From the NCBI RefSeq assembly GCF_023333585.1, contig NZ_JAIQZN010000029.1, forward strand, positions 1 through 64,000: a stretch of 64,000 nt of DNA, read 5' to 3'. The translations under genes were made by a program, and so were the position numbers. The notes beneath the pieces are model-generated. The model had not been told where the DNA came from and ran no database searches. It saw only the letters and a program-made list of their open reading frames with translations. Below, piece after piece: positions 34,474 through 45,192 of the stretch; position 1 is the stretch's first letter; each line of letters begins with the position of its first letter. This stretch comes from Argonema antarcticum A004/B2 (lineage in GTDB: Bacteria > Cyanobacteriota > Cyanobacteriia > Cyanobacteriales > Aerosakkonemataceae).

Positions 34474-35364
34474 TCATTTTTCCTCACCCCAAGTACGCAA
34501 TTGTAGATAAACCAAAAATAAGGTTACCACCAACAATAACGTTGCTGCTGCCGCTGCATAGCCAAAGTCAAACTGAGCAAATGCTTGGTCATAAATGTAG
34601 TAAACCAGCAAATTGGTAGAGTTCAACGGCCCGCCGCCAGTGATGACGTAAACCTGCTCGAAACTCCGCAGTGTAAAAATCACAGTAGTGACAGTGGCAA
34701 ATACTATAGTAGGTCGCAATCCAGGCAGGGTAATATGCCACAATTGTTGCCAGAAATCGGCTCCATCTAACTCAGCTGCTTCGTAAAGTTGCTGTGGAAT
34801 TGCTTGCAGTCCTGCCAGAAATACCACCATATTAAAACCCAGCTGCTTCCAGGTACTCAATAAAATCAGCACAGGCATCGCCCAAGTTGTGCTACCTAAC
34901 CAAGGAATGGGTTGAATTCCAATCAAATTAAGGAGGGCGTTGACTGGCCCTTCGGTTTGAAACAGCCAGCGAAATCCCAATCCAACTGCAACTAGGGATG
35001 TGATTGAGGGAATAAAATAAGCAGTTCGCAGTATTCCCCGCCATTTTACGGTGCGGTTTAAAAATACGGCTAATCCTAACGGGATAACTAGACTGGGAAT
35101 GACGGTAGCGATCGCAAAATAAGCGGTATTACCCAGAACTTGCCAAAAATCAGGGGTCAGCAGTAAGCGCCAGTAGTTTTTCAAACCTACCAGACGAGTG
35201 CCAGCTTGAGTGAAGTTACCGGCGGTGAAACTAAGGTAAAACAGGTAAGCGATCGGCCCCAGGACAAAAACACCCAGTAAAATGAGTGCTGGAGCTAAAA
35301 AAGTCCAGGCGGCTCGCTCGTCGTTATCCAACCAAGATTTAGCATATACTTTTGGCCTGAGCAA
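34474..35364 (-). CDS. Sugar ABC transporter permease (MalF/UgpA type)
   Basis: A 296-aa permease with six hydrophobic segments. Family marks are AAWTFLAPALILLGVFVLGP, FTLRSFEQVYVITGGGPLNS and the EAA loop EAAELDGADFWQQLWHITLP, which contacts the ATPase. In Synechocystis a related protein (GgtC) imports glucosylglycerol; the substrate cannot be assigned here. The partner MalG-type permease, binding protein and ATPase are absent from the window. It diverges from purN with only 18 bp between starts. Confidence 0.9.
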   Translation of the reverse strand: MLRPKVYAKSWLDNDERAAWTFLAPALILLGVFVLGPIAYLFYLSFTAGNFTQAGTRLVGLKNYWRLLLTPDFWQVLGNTAYFAIATVIPSLVIPLGLAVFLNRTVKWRGILRTAYFIPSITSLVAVGLGFRWLFQTEGPVNALLNLIGIQPIPWLGSTTWAMPVLILLSTWKQLGFNMVVFLAGLQAIPQQLYEAAELDGADFWQQLWHITLPGLRPTIVFATVTTVIFTLRSFEQVYVITGGGPLNSTNLLVYYIYDQAFAQFDFGYAAAAATLLLVVTLFLVYLQLRTWGEEK

Positions 35365-35382
35365 TTTTTCCTCCCAGCTGCC

Positions 35383-36039
35383 ATGACTGCGAATCCAATA
35401 CCAGCTAATTCTACCCCTAGCTTGATTTCACCCGATGTTCCTTGCTCTAGCATCCCAAGCTTTCCCTTAAAATTGGGGATAATGGCTTCTGGGAACGGTA
35501 GTAATTTTGAGGCAGTTGCCGAAGCGATCGCATCTAAACGACTCAACGCCCAAATTCAGGCCGTAATTTACAATAATCCCGGTGCAAAAGTGGCAGCAAG
35601 AGCCGAACGCTGGGGCGTTCCCTCAGTCCTCATCAATCACCGGGATTATCGCAAGCGCGAAGATTTAGATGCCAAAATAGTCGAGATTTTCCGACAATTC
35701 GGCGTCGAGTGGGTAATTATGGCCGGTTGGATGCGAATTGTCACCCCCGTATTAATTGATGCCTTTCCCAACCGAGTAATTAATATTCATCCCAGTTTAT
35801 TACCTAGTTTTAGGGGTGCAAAGGCTGTAGAGCAAGCCCTTGCCTCTGGTGTAAAAATTACTGGCTGTACCGTTCATCTAGTTGTCCCAGAAGTGGATAG
35901 CGGCCCAGTTTTGATGCAGGCAGCGGTGCCAATATGGGCGGATGACACGCTGGATACTTTGCACGATCGCATCCAAGTTCAGGAACATATCATTTTACCG
36001 AGAGCGATCGCCCTAGCCGCAACTCAGCAGCAGATGTAA
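35383..36039 (+). CDS. purN: Phosphoribosylglycinamide formyltransferase
   Basis: A 218-aa PurN, which transfers formyl from 10-formyl-THF to GAR in purine synthesis. Motifs: LGIMASGNGSNFEAV (phosphate-binding loop), VVIMAGW-type WVIMAGWMRIVTP, the catalytic segment INIHPSLLPSFRGAKAVEQA with Asn and His, and EVDSGPVL with the catalytic Asp. It carries a roughly 28-residue Pro/Ser-rich extension before the domain. Divergent from the sugar permease. Confidence 0.96.
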   Translation: MTANPIPANSTPSLISPDVPCSSIPSFPLKLGIMASGNGSNFEAVAEAIASKRLNAQIQAVIYNNPGAKVAARAERWGVPSVLINHRDYRKREDLDAKIVEIFRQFGVEWVIMAGWMRIVTPVLIDAFPNRVINIHPSLLPSFRGAKAVEQALASGVKITGCTVHLVVPEVDSGPVLMQAAVPIWADDTLDTLHDRIQVQEHIILPRAIALAATQQQM

Positions 36040-36091
36040 TCAAAATATTTAATCGTGTGAGATCCTAGAAACAGTCAACGATGGTCAATAG

Positions 36092-37066
<975 letters not shown>

Positions 37067-37087
37067 CGGGACACCGACAGTGAATTA

Positions 37088-37184
37088 TAAGCTGCTCCGC
37101 ATTTAAATCGAATAAAGAGACGGGGCTTGTATGCCCATCCCACCAGAATCTCAGAAATAGTAAAATTAGATGCGTAGCAGCTTA
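37088..37184 (+). mobile_element. MITE-like element, divergent 97-bp copy
   Basis: Has the same ends as the elements at 33792 and 37277: TAAGCTGCTCCGCATTTAA at the left, and AGATGCGTAGCAGCTTA (the inverse of TAAGCTGCTACGCATCT) at the right. The interior is unrelated and shorter. Confidence 0.7.
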
Positions 37185-37276
37185 GCAAAGTGCAAGGTCA
37201 GCCGTGTTGAGTGCTGAGTACAGCGGTTTCTAACTCCGTGTAGTACAGTAGCAGCAATAAGTAAACCAATTTTCAA

Positions 37277-37403
37277 TAAGCTAACACGCATCTAATTCGG
37301 ATATTTCTAATCCGGCAATCAAACCTTCAATTCCTCTCCCACTCCCCCACTCCCCCACTCTCCCACTCCCGCTAAACATACAAATTAAATGCGTAGCAGC
37401 TTA
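37277..37403 (-). mobile_element. MITE-like element, copy 2 (127 bp, inverted)
   Basis: The reverse complement of 33792-33919. By eye the two differ by one base in a G-run. Near identity implies recent movement or gene conversion. Confidence 0.75.
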
Positions 37404-37440
37404 TCTTTAAGGTCTCAAAACCAAAACGGGGAAAGTAATT

Positions 37441-37530
37441 ATGGCGTTTGGGTTGAAACCTGTGGCTCCGGTACTGTGGAAGCGCGAAAACTTTTGGCTT
37501 TACGGTATGGTCGAACCTTTGAGCGCTTGA
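37441..37530 (+). pseudogene. Decayed IS630-type transposase fragment
   Basis: A 29-codon frame containing GLKPVAPVLWKRENFWLYGM then VEPLSA resembles the central catalytic-domain block of IS630 transposases (pattern GLKP..V..W..ENFWLYGVVEPLSG). Sequence between the two halves has been deleted and no flanking transposase sequence remains. The family link is from memory. Confidence 0.5.
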
Positions 37531-37610
37531 CATTTTTGCCAGGAATATAACCAGCCTAATAACCAGGGATTTGATAACATCAACAGTCTGCTGATGGCAT
37601 TGGAGGTAAA

Positions 37611-40600
37611 ATGAAGCAAATTTGTTTTTTGTATTTGAGATTATGGCTAGTATTTTTATTAAGTCTTTGGGGATGGATTGAATTTTTTAGGAGTAATACT
37701 TTAGCCCAAATTATACCCGATCGCACCCTCGGTGTAGAAAGCACAATTGTCACGCCCAACGTCGATATCGACGCGATTCCTACTGACAGAATTGATGGCG
37801 GCGCGATTCGCGGCAACAATCTCTTCCACAGTTTTCAAGAATTCAATATCGATGCAGGAAAAGGAGCTTATTTCGCCAATCCAGACGGAATTGCCAATAT
37901 TCTCAGTCGGATAACTGGCGGTAATTCTTCCAAAATATTCGGGACTTTGGGAGTTTTGGGTAATGCCAACTTATTTCTTATTAATCCCAACGGCATTATC
38001 TTTGGGCCGAATGCTCGTCTGGATTTGGGCGGTTCGTTTTTGGCGAGTACGGCAAATAGCTTAATATTTGATAATGGATTTGCTTTTAGCACCAATAATC
38101 CACAAATTCCACCGCTGCTAACCGTAAATGTTCCCATTGGATTGCAAGTTGGAGAAAATCCGGGAAGTATTATGAATCAATCCAAATCTCCTAGCAGCAG
38201 CGGAGTATCTGTCGGTTTGCGAGTTCCGCTCGGTCAAGACATAATTTTTGCAGGCGGGAATGTAGCATTACAAGGTGGAGGTTTACTGGCTCCTGGCGGA
38301 CAAATTGAAGTAGGTGGATTGCTGGAAGCGGGAATAATGGCTTTGGAAAGTAATAACAACAATATGCGCTTGCGTTACCCGGATGGGGTGGCGCGAGGGG
38401 ATATATCTCTGACAGAAGATGCTACTATATTTGTTGGTGGTATTGGCGGTGGAAATATTGCGATTAATGCGCGTAATTTAGAAATTTTGGCAGGCAGCCA
38501 AATTGCAGCGGGAATACTTAAAGATAAAGGTTCGCCTGAAACTCAGGCGGGCAATATTGAGATTAATGCCACAGATAGAGTGCTAGTAGATAATAGTGTA
38601 ATTACTAACACGATCGCAGATGGAGCAACTGGAAAGGCGGGAGATATATCGATCGATACTGGTTCTTTGAGCGTTACTAATTTAGGAATAATAGGTTCTG
38701 TTACTTTTGGAAATGGAGATAGTGGTAAAATAATTATCCATGCTAGAGATGCAGTTTCTATTTCTGGAGTCAATGAAGAAAATAATAGCGTAATATTCAC
38801 GACCGTTAACAAAGGGGCAGTCGGCAATACAGGGGATATCGAAATTACCGCTAAGTCTCTTTCCATAACTGATGGCGCAGGATTGCTGACTGCAACCGAA
38901 GGACAGGGAGATGCTGGCAATGTCAAGATACAAGTTAGCGATACTATTTTTATATCAGGCGTAACACCAACGGGAATACACGCTGATAGTTTATTTTCAG
39001 AATCCGGTAAAGCGGGAAATATTGAGATTGTTACTGGATCTTTTTCTGCCAATAACGGCGCTCAATTAACTACAGCAACTTATGGGCGGGGAGATGGCGG
39101 CAATATCAACATTCAAGCTAGCGGTGCGGTTTCTTTTGAGGGGGTAGAAAATTCGCTAGCGGGAGCATACTCTTTGGCGGCGGGTGGAATTCCGCAATTT
39201 GGATTAACATCTGAAGGTAAAGCGGGAAATATCACAATTACAGCGTATTCTGTATCATTAACAAATGCAGCTAGATTATTCACCTCTTCTAGTACGGAAA
39301 AGGGATCTGGAGATATTGTTATTGATGTTGCTGATTCTGTGTTTGTCGGTGGAGGAGCAGTTTTGCTGACTTCCGGATTCGGTTCTGCCAATTCTGGTAA
39401 AATTATTATTAAAGCTGGGAATACAGTTTCTTTTGATGGTGCGGGAAATAGTTTTAAGGGGATTAACAGTGAAAATTTCCCTAGCGAAGTTCTCTTAACG
39501 GGAAGTATTCTTGGTGCGCCTTTAACCAGCGGGGTATATGCTACTGTAACACCCGTACCTTTAGTAATTCCTAACAGCACTGGTAAAGGGGGAAATATTG
39601 AAATTACGGCCCGATCGATCTCTGTAACAAATGGCGCTCTCTTGTCTACCAGCACTCTGGGGCAAGGGGATGCGGGGGATATAATTATTAAAGCTACCGA
39701 TCGTGTTTCTTTTGATGGTTCGGCACCTGTTTCTTTTACACTGCCAGAAGGAGGTTTGATACCCACTCCCGGTACAATAAGTCGTCCTATATCTGGCGCA
39801 ATTAGCGATGTGGGAGCGGTGGGAAATATAGTGGGTGGCGGCAAAGGAGGAGATATAATAATTGAGGCCCGATCGCTTTCGGTAACAGATGGAGCGCAAC
39901 TATCAACTTTAACTGCTGGAAAGGGAAATGCAGGTAATATTTATATTACTACTTCAGATAGTGTTGATATTAGCAGAAGCGATCGCACATTACCCGAATC
40001 TGGCGGTTTGTTAAGCAGTACCGAGAAAGGTGCAGAAGGCAAAGGCGGGGAGATTAATGTTACTGCGAGAACTCTCCGAGTTGGTGATGCTTCGGTGTTG
40101 AGTGCGAGAACGCGAAGCGCATCTAGGGGTGGCGATATCAATGTGCAGGTAGACAATCTCGAAATTACTGGTGGAGGACAAATTCTGACTACTGCTTTTA
40201 GCAGCGGCAATGCGGGTAATATTGTTGTCAATGCTAATGATGCAGTTACTATTTCTGGTAGTATGCTTGGCAATATATTTCCTACTAATGATGGTTTTAA
40301 TAGCGGGGTTTTGGTGCGATCGCAACAAGTGGAAGCAGGCGCGGGAGATGCAGGTACAATAGAAATTAATACTCCCACTCTAATTTTAAATAACAAGGGA
40401 ACTCTTACAGGTGCAAGCGCTTCCGTTAATGGGGGAAATATTACTTTGCAAGTGCCAGATTTAGTGGTGATACGCGACAACAGTACGATATCTGCATCTG
40501 CTGGAACTGCACAAGCGGGTGGAAATGGGGGCAATCTTACTATTAATACCGATATTTTAGCTGCTTTGAGAAATAGCGATATCACTGCCAATGCTTTCGA

Positions 40601-41111
40601 GGGTGATGGCGGCAGAGTTAATATCACCGCAGAAAGTATTTTTGGCACAGAGTTCCGATCGCAAGAAAGCGATCTCAGCGATATTACCGCCAGTTCTACG
40701 TTTGGTCGTCAGGGAGAGGTGAATCTGAATATTTCTGATGTTAATCCTTCTGAGGGATTGGTCGAATTGCCCACAAATTTTGTAGATACAGATAGTTTAA
40801 TTGCTCAGAATTTTTGTAGATTGGGAAGAACAAGTCAATTTACCGTTATCGGACGTGGCGGTTTGCCACCCAGTCCCGCAGAAGTGCTTTCTGGCGATGC
40901 GATTCGAGTTGGTTTGGTCGATGCTGTTTTGCCTACGGAAAGTCATCCCAATGCAAGCCTGAAAAAACCGCGAATTCGCCCTACCAATCCGCCAATTATA
41001 GAAGCGCAAGGATGGATTATTAATGATAAAGGTGAGGTGATTCTTACAGCTGACAATCCCAGTGCGATCGCAACTCGATTTGCTTCGCAAATTTTTGCTG
41101 ATTGTCGTTAG
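37611..41111 (+). CDS. Filamentous-haemagglutinin-type exoprotein (TPS substrate)
   Basis: An 1166-aa secreted beta-helical protein. Residues 1-32 are a signal peptide ending SNTLAQ. The two-partner-secretion domain follows, with FHSFQEFNIDAGKGAYF and the hallmark NPNGI at 125-129 plus RLDLGGSFLASTAN. The rest is degenerate 50-70-residue repeats rich in GNIEI / GDIxI strands and TDGAxLST turns. The C-terminal module with Cys in LIAQNFCRLGR and QGWIINDKGEVILTADNP is typical of cyanobacterial members. The cognate TpsB outer-membrane transporter is not in the window. Probably a surface or released adhesin; it is often found next to CHAT-TPR genes, as here. Confidence 0.93.
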   Translation: MKQICFLYLRLWLVFLLSLWGWIEFFRSNTLAQIIPDRTLGVESTIVTPNVDIDAIPTDRIDGGAIRGNNLFHSFQEFNIDAGKGAYFANPDGIANILSRITGGNSSKIFGTLGVLGNANLFLINPNGIIFGPNARLDLGGSFLASTANSLIFDNGFAFSTNNPQIPPLLTVNVPIGLQVGENPGSIMNQSKSPSSSGVSVGLRVPLGQDIIFAGGNVALQGGGLLAPGGQIEVGGLLEAGIMALESNNNNMRLRYPDGVARGDISLTEDATIFVGGIGGGNIAINARNLEILAGSQIAAGILKDKGSPETQAGNIEINATDRVLVDNSVITNTIADGATGKAGDISIDTGSLSVTNLGIIGSVTFGNGDSGKIIIHARDAVSISGVNEENNSVIFTTVNKGAVGNTGDIEITAKSLSITDGAGLLTATEGQGDAGNVKIQVSDTIFISGVTPTGIHADSLFSESGKAGNIEIVTGSFSANNGAQLTTATYGRGDGGNINIQASGAVSFEGVENSLAGAYSLAAGGIPQFGLTSEGKAGNITITAYSVSLTNAARLFTSSSTEKGSGDIVIDVADSVFVGGGAVLLTSGFGSANSGKIIIKAGNTVSFDGAGNSFKGINSENFPSEVLLTGSILGAPLTSGVYATVTPVPLVIPNSTGKGGNIEITARSISVTNGALLSTSTLGQGDAGDIIIKATDRVSFDGSAPVSFTLPEGGLIPTPGTISRPISGAISDVGAVGNIVGGGKGGDIIIEARSLSVTDGAQLSTLTAGKGNAGNIYITTSDSVDISRSDRTLPESGGLLSSTEKGAEGKGGEINVTARTLRVGDASVLSARTRSASRGGDINVQVDNLEITGGGQILTTAFSSGNAGNIVVNANDAVTISGSMLGNIFPTNDGFNSGVLVRSQQVEAGAGDAGTIEINTPTLILNNKGTLTGASASVNGGNITLQVPDLVVIRDNSTISASAGTAQAGGNGGNLTINTDILAALRNSDITANAFEGDGGRVNITAESIFGTEFRSQESDLSDITASSTFGRQGEVNLNISDVNPSEGLVELPTNFVDTDSLIAQNFCRLGRTSQFTVIGRGGLPPSPAEVLSGDAIRVGLVDAVLPTESHPNASLKKPRIRPTNPPIIEAQGWIINDKGEVILTADNPSAIATRFASQIFADCR

Positions 41112-41439
41112 TTATCAGTCATTGGTCATTGGTTATTGGTTATCGATCGTTGGTCAGATATTGCGTTTGGTGTTGAAAGCCCGCCTGCAATTCAAATCGC
41201 AGCGTCATAGCGAAAGCCCTACCAAGAGACAAATATGTATAGCAACCGCCAGGGCGATTAAGCCAACTCCAACTGTTACATGAAGTCCATAATCCCTTAC
41301 GGAGTAACGTCTTCCCTCTTCCCTCTTCCCTAGCCCCTAGCCCCTAGCCCCTAGCCCCTAGTCCCTAGCTATAGTAGCACAGCGTCCGAGATATTTTGGA
41401 CTAGAGAATAAGGTTATTTATGCCGTGCTACTACACAAG
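41112..41439. repeat. Intergenic short tandem repeats
   Basis: ATTGGTTATTGG-like repeats at 41118-41155, then CTTCCCTCTTCCC and five or so copies of CCCCTAG (about 41327-41368), matching CTAGGGG units near 12 kb and 28 kb in inverse orientation. No gene is supported in this 328-bp spacer between convergent genes. Confidence 0.75.
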
Positions 41440-42228
41440 TTAAACATCCGGTACAGAAAAGATATGTCCCTGAACGTCAGTCGGTAACGCATTAACAACA
41501 AACCCCAAAGGAGTACCGCCATTAATTTCAATAGCAGTGCCGCTGATAATGCCATCGCGATTGGGATCGACATCTACACCTGTTAGCAACTCAAATATTT
41601 CCACGATAAACTCAACACTCAAACCGAGACCTGCTAACAACGGATTGTTAAGTGCTTCAGCAATGGGTAAATCTTGTTGTCTGATTACGACATTTGCTTC
41701 TGTCAGTCCGCCGGTAATGCCAATGCGATCGCTAAATTTATTGAAATCTAAAATTAAATCCGCACTCTTCTCTCCCTCAATTAAAACTGTGTCCGTCCTC
41801 AATATAAATAAATCGCTGCCAGCACCTCCTGTGAGCAAATCCGCACCAAAATCACCGATGAGAACGTCGTCACCGTCTTCAGCCATTAAAAGATCGGAAT
41901 CTTTACCACCTCGAACCGTATCGTTTCCTATACCTGCATAAATTAAATCTTCACCTATGTTACCGTTGAGCAGATCGTTGCCATCATCTCCCATCAAAAC
42001 ATCTTGACCTTTACCGCCTTGTAGAAAATCATCTCCACCAGCGCCAAAAAGGTAGTCGTTGCCAAGATTCCCGTTCACAATTTCCGCAACTTGGGAACCT
42101 TGAATAGTATCGTTGCCATCAAGCGCACGCAGTCCTCTCGGCAACCCAGCAAGCAATCCTGGGGTTATTAAGAAATCGTCATCCCCGAAACTTAGGTCAT
42201 AAAAACCATCTGGAGTTGGCCCTGGCAT
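41440..42228 (-). CDS. RTX calcium-binding repeat protein
   Basis: A 262-aa protein with hemolysin-type nonapeptides (GGxGxDxLx) over about residues 35-145: LDGNDTIQG, NGNLGNDYLFGAGGDDFLQG, GDDGNDLLNG, GGAGSDLF. They fold as Ca-filled beta-rolls. The C-terminal third has LILDFNKFSDRIGITGGL, the usual RTX cap, and no enzymatic domain. No signal peptide; such proteins leave by type I secretion, whose genes are not in the window. It lies between the haemagglutinin and CHAT genes on the opposite strand. Confidence 0.9.
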   Translation of the reverse strand: MPGPTPDGFYDLSFGDDDFLITPGLLAGLPRGLRALDGNDTIQGSQVAEIVNGNLGNDYLFGAGGDDFLQGGKGQDVLMGDDGNDLLNGNIGEDLIYAGIGNDTVRGGKDSDLLMAEDGDDVLIGDFGADLLTGGAGSDLFILRTDTVLIEGEKSADLILDFNKFSDRIGITGGLTEANVVIRQQDLPIAEALNNPLLAGLGLSVEFIVEIFELLTGVDVDPNRDGIISGTAIEINGGTPLGFVVNALPTDVQGHIFSVPDV

Positions 42229-42338
42229 TGCTATATCCTTAATAAATCAAACTTTCGTCTATTGTACTTTCGGTATAGAATGGGGTCAATAAAAGTATAA
42301 AATTTTTACATCCCAATCGAAAACTATCCTTTTTGGCA

Positions 42339-45179
42339 ATGACTCCTTGGCGAAAGACTTTCAGACTGCTGTTAATATTCCTATTATTTATCCTCTCCCT
42401 TGGCATACCGTCTGTGGTGGCGAAGGTTTCTGCACAACCTCCCAGTGTCCAAAGTTTGTATCCTGCACTACAACTGGTGAAAGAGGGCAGAACTTTGTAT
42501 GAAGGCGGACGCTTTGCGGAAGCGGCGGAGGTTTGGAAACAAGCGATTTCGGCTTTTGCAACTCAAAATGATAAGCTGAATCAAGCAATGGCATTAAGCA
42601 ATCTTTCCCTTACCTATCAGCAATTGGGAAAGTTGCCGGATGCAGATAAAGCTATTACTGAAGGTTTGCAACTTCTGAAAACGGAAAGAAGCACAAAAGA
42701 GCAGTTGCGAATTCTTGCCCAAAGTCTGGATATCCAGGGACAGTTGCAATTAATGAAAGGTGAATCGGAAGCAGCTTTGCAAATGTGGCAACAAGCTGCC
42801 GAAAATTACAGTCAGATTGGCGATAAATTTGCTATAGTTCAAAATGAAATTAACCAAGCCCAAGCTATGCAAGCTTTGGGACTTTACAGTCAAGCTGTAA
42901 AAAGGCTTACTGAAGTCAAGAAATTCCTAGAAGAACCGTTTTTCCAGACGCAGGATAGGGCGACTTTACAACTTAAAGCTACTGGGTTGCGATCGCTTGG
43001 CAATGCTCTCCGTATTTTTGGTAATTTAGATTTGTCGAAAAGTATCTTACAGCAAAGTTTGAACGTTGCTAAAGAGTCTCAATACATTGAGGATATTATT
43101 GCTGCCGAACTGAGTTTAGCTGATACCGATCGATCTATAGCCAACCGGAGCAGGAACTTATTAGACGACCCCATAATTACAACAATTATCGATACCAAAA
43201 ACTATCAAGAAGCCGTAGAAAATTTGTACAGTTTGGCTTTCGATGGATATCGTAATATAACTAATTCAGAAGCTACGCCGATCGCAAAAATTCAAGCCGA
43301 ACTCAATCATCTAAGCTTATTGCTAGACATCAAGCGATGGTGGGTAGAACAGATTAACAAACGCCAAATGACTTGGCCTGAACTTGAGTTGCAACTCACC
43401 CAAAAAGCACTTTTTTTGTGGTCTAAAATTGAATCGCAAATTAATAATTTATCTGCCAGTAGAGCGGCTGTTTTTGCTCGGATTAACTTAGCTCAAAGTT
43501 TAGTTTGCCTTACGCAGACAAAGGCAAAAGCAGAATACTCATCCCCGATCGCACAATCGTGCCCTTTTTCCGATGAAAAAGTTGAGGATGAGCGGAAAAT
43601 TTGGCAATTAGAAAATGTTCCTACTTGGCAACAAATTAGTCAAATACTGGCAACTGCTGTCCGAGAATCTCGCGCTCTAAATGATGTGCGATCGCAAGCT
43701 TATGCACTTGGTTATCTCGGTGGTATTTATCAACAAAATCAGGATTACGAAAATGCTGAATTTTTGACAAAAAAAGCTTTAAAATTGACCGCTGATATTG
43801 ATGCGCCTAACATTGATTACCTCTGGCAATGGCAATTGGGAAGACTGCGAAAAGCGAAGGGAGATGAAAAAGGTGCGATCGCAGCTTACACTACCGCATT
43901 TGATACTCTCAAATCTCTGCGAAAAGATTTGGTTTCTATTAGTAGAGACGTGCAATTTAACTTTCGGGATAGTGTAGAACCATTCTATCGCGAATTAGTC
44001 GAATTGTTATTAAAAGAGGCGCAACCCAGTCAAACTAATCTGAAGCTAGCACGGGAGGCAATAGAAGCACTGCAATTAGCTGAATTAGATGATTACTTTC
44101 GGTCAGCTTGCGTGAGTGGTAGGCCGGAATTAATAGATCGAGTAGTTGATGAAGATAAAGCAGAATCAAAAGCCGCAGTGATTTATCCCATTATTTTAAA
44201 CAAAAAAATGGCAGTAATTGCCAAATTACCCAAGAAAGACCTACTTTACTATTCAGCCAGTATAGGCAAAAAAGAGATAGAAAGCATTTTACAAAAATTA
44301 TGGCAAGAATTAAAACTACCATCTCCATCTGCCAAGGGAAAGGAATTATCTAAACAAATATATAACTGGTTAATTCAACCAATCGAAACAGATTTAATGG
44401 CAAGTCAAGTAAAAACTTTAGTATTTGTGCTAGATGGGAAATTGCGTAACATTCCAATGGCAGCACTTTTCGATGGGAAAGAGTATCTTATGCAAAAATA
44501 TGGTATAGCTCTAGCTCCAGGCTTACAACTAATAAGCCCCAAACCTTTATCTCGACAATATTTAAATGTTTTAGGTGCTGGAGTGAGTATGGAACAAGAA
44601 CTTATGGAAGGCGTAAAATATACTTCTCTACCTAATGTTAAAATTGAATTAGAGCTAATTAAGGAGAAACTTTCTAGTGAAATACTTCTCAATCAAAATT
44701 TTACAGATGCAAAATTTAAACAGCAAATAGGCTCAGATAAATTTTCTGTTGTTCATATAGCAACGCACGGTCAATTTAGTTCTAACCCTGACCAAACTTA
44801 TATCGTTATTTGGGGTAAACGCTTGAAAGTTACAGAACTAGATAATATCCTTCGGGTTAGTGATCGCGTAAATTCCAAACCTATCGAATTGCTCCTTCTT
44901 ACCGCCTGCGAAACCGCCAAGGGAGACGAACGAGCTACTTTAGGAATTGCGGGAGTAGCCGTGAGAGCAGGCGCACGCAGTACCTTAGCTTCTTTATGGC
45001 GAGCAGATGATAAAACTACTGTTGTTTTAATAGATGAGTTTTACCAACAGTTAAAAAACAACCCCCGGTTACCTAAAACAGAAGCACTCCGCTTGGCTCA
45101 ACAGAAACTTTTAAAAGATAACCCCGCTACTCCACCATCTAAATGGGCTCCTTACATCCTGTTAGGAAACTGGCAGTAG
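42339..45179 (+). CDS. Secreted TPR-CHAT caspase-like protein
   Basis: A 946-aa protein. The signal peptide (RLLLIFLLFILSLGIPSVVA, then KVSAQ) sends it out of the cytoplasm. Tetratricopeptide-like helices occupy about 30-260 and 450-560. The CHAT domain is residues 640-945, with catalytic His810 in VHIATHGQF and Cys857 in LLLLTACETAKGDE, followed by GARSTLASLW. Both catalytic residues are intact. CHAT is a clan CD (caspase/separase-like) protease fold found in bacterial conflict systems. An in-frame TTG at 42333 is less likely than ATG 42339. The adhesin upstream suggests a surface-linked processing role (inference). Confidence 0.92.
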   Translation: MTPWRKTFRLLLIFLLFILSLGIPSVVAKVSAQPPSVQSLYPALQLVKEGRTLYEGGRFAEAAEVWKQAISAFATQNDKLNQAMALSNLSLTYQQLGKLPDADKAITEGLQLLKTERSTKEQLRILAQSLDIQGQLQLMKGESEAALQMWQQAAENYSQIGDKFAIVQNEINQAQAMQALGLYSQAVKRLTEVKKFLEEPFFQTQDRATLQLKATGLRSLGNALRIFGNLDLSKSILQQSLNVAKESQYIEDIIAAELSLADTDRSIANRSRNLLDDPIITTIIDTKNYQEAVENLYSLAFDGYRNITNSEATPIAKIQAELNHLSLLLDIKRWWVEQINKRQMTWPELELQLTQKALFLWSKIESQINNLSASRAAVFARINLAQSLVCLTQTKAKAEYSSPIAQSCPFSDEKVEDERKIWQLENVPTWQQISQILATAVRESRALNDVRSQAYALGYLGGIYQQNQDYENAEFLTKKALKLTADIDAPNIDYLWQWQLGRLRKAKGDEKGAIAAYTTAFDTLKSLRKDLVSISRDVQFNFRDSVEPFYRELVELLLKEAQPSQTNLKLAREAIEALQLAELDDYFRSACVSGRPELIDRVVDEDKAESKAAVIYPIILNKKMAVIAKLPKKDLLYYSASIGKKEIESILQKLWQELKLPSPSAKGKELSKQIYNWLIQPIETDLMASQVKTLVFVLDGKLRNIPMAALFDGKEYLMQKYGIALAPGLQLISPKPLSRQYLNVLGAGVSMEQELMEGVKYTSLPNVKIELELIKEKLSSEILLNQNFTDAKFKQQIGSDKFSVVHIATHGQFSSNPDQTYIVIWGKRLKVTELDNILRVSDRVNSKPIELLLLTACETAKGDERATLGIAGVAVRAGARSTLASLWRADDKTTVVLIDEFYQQLKNNPRLPKTEALRLAQQKLLKDNPATPPSKWAPYILLGNWQ

Positions 45180-45192
45180 AAGCCCCAAAAAT

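Larger units (their letters stand above)
37067..37610. other. Repeat-rich intergenic region after por
   Basis: Contains two MITE-like elements (37088-37184 and 37277-37403) and a transposase fragment (37441-37530). It appears to be a graveyard of mobile DNA at the boundary between core genes and the exported-protein island. Confidence 0.7.

Noticed and set aside
38543-40648. Long minus-strand frames inside the haemagglutinin gene
   Set aside because: They are shadows of the repetitive beta-helix codons, rich in Pro, Ser, Ile and Leu, with no domain.
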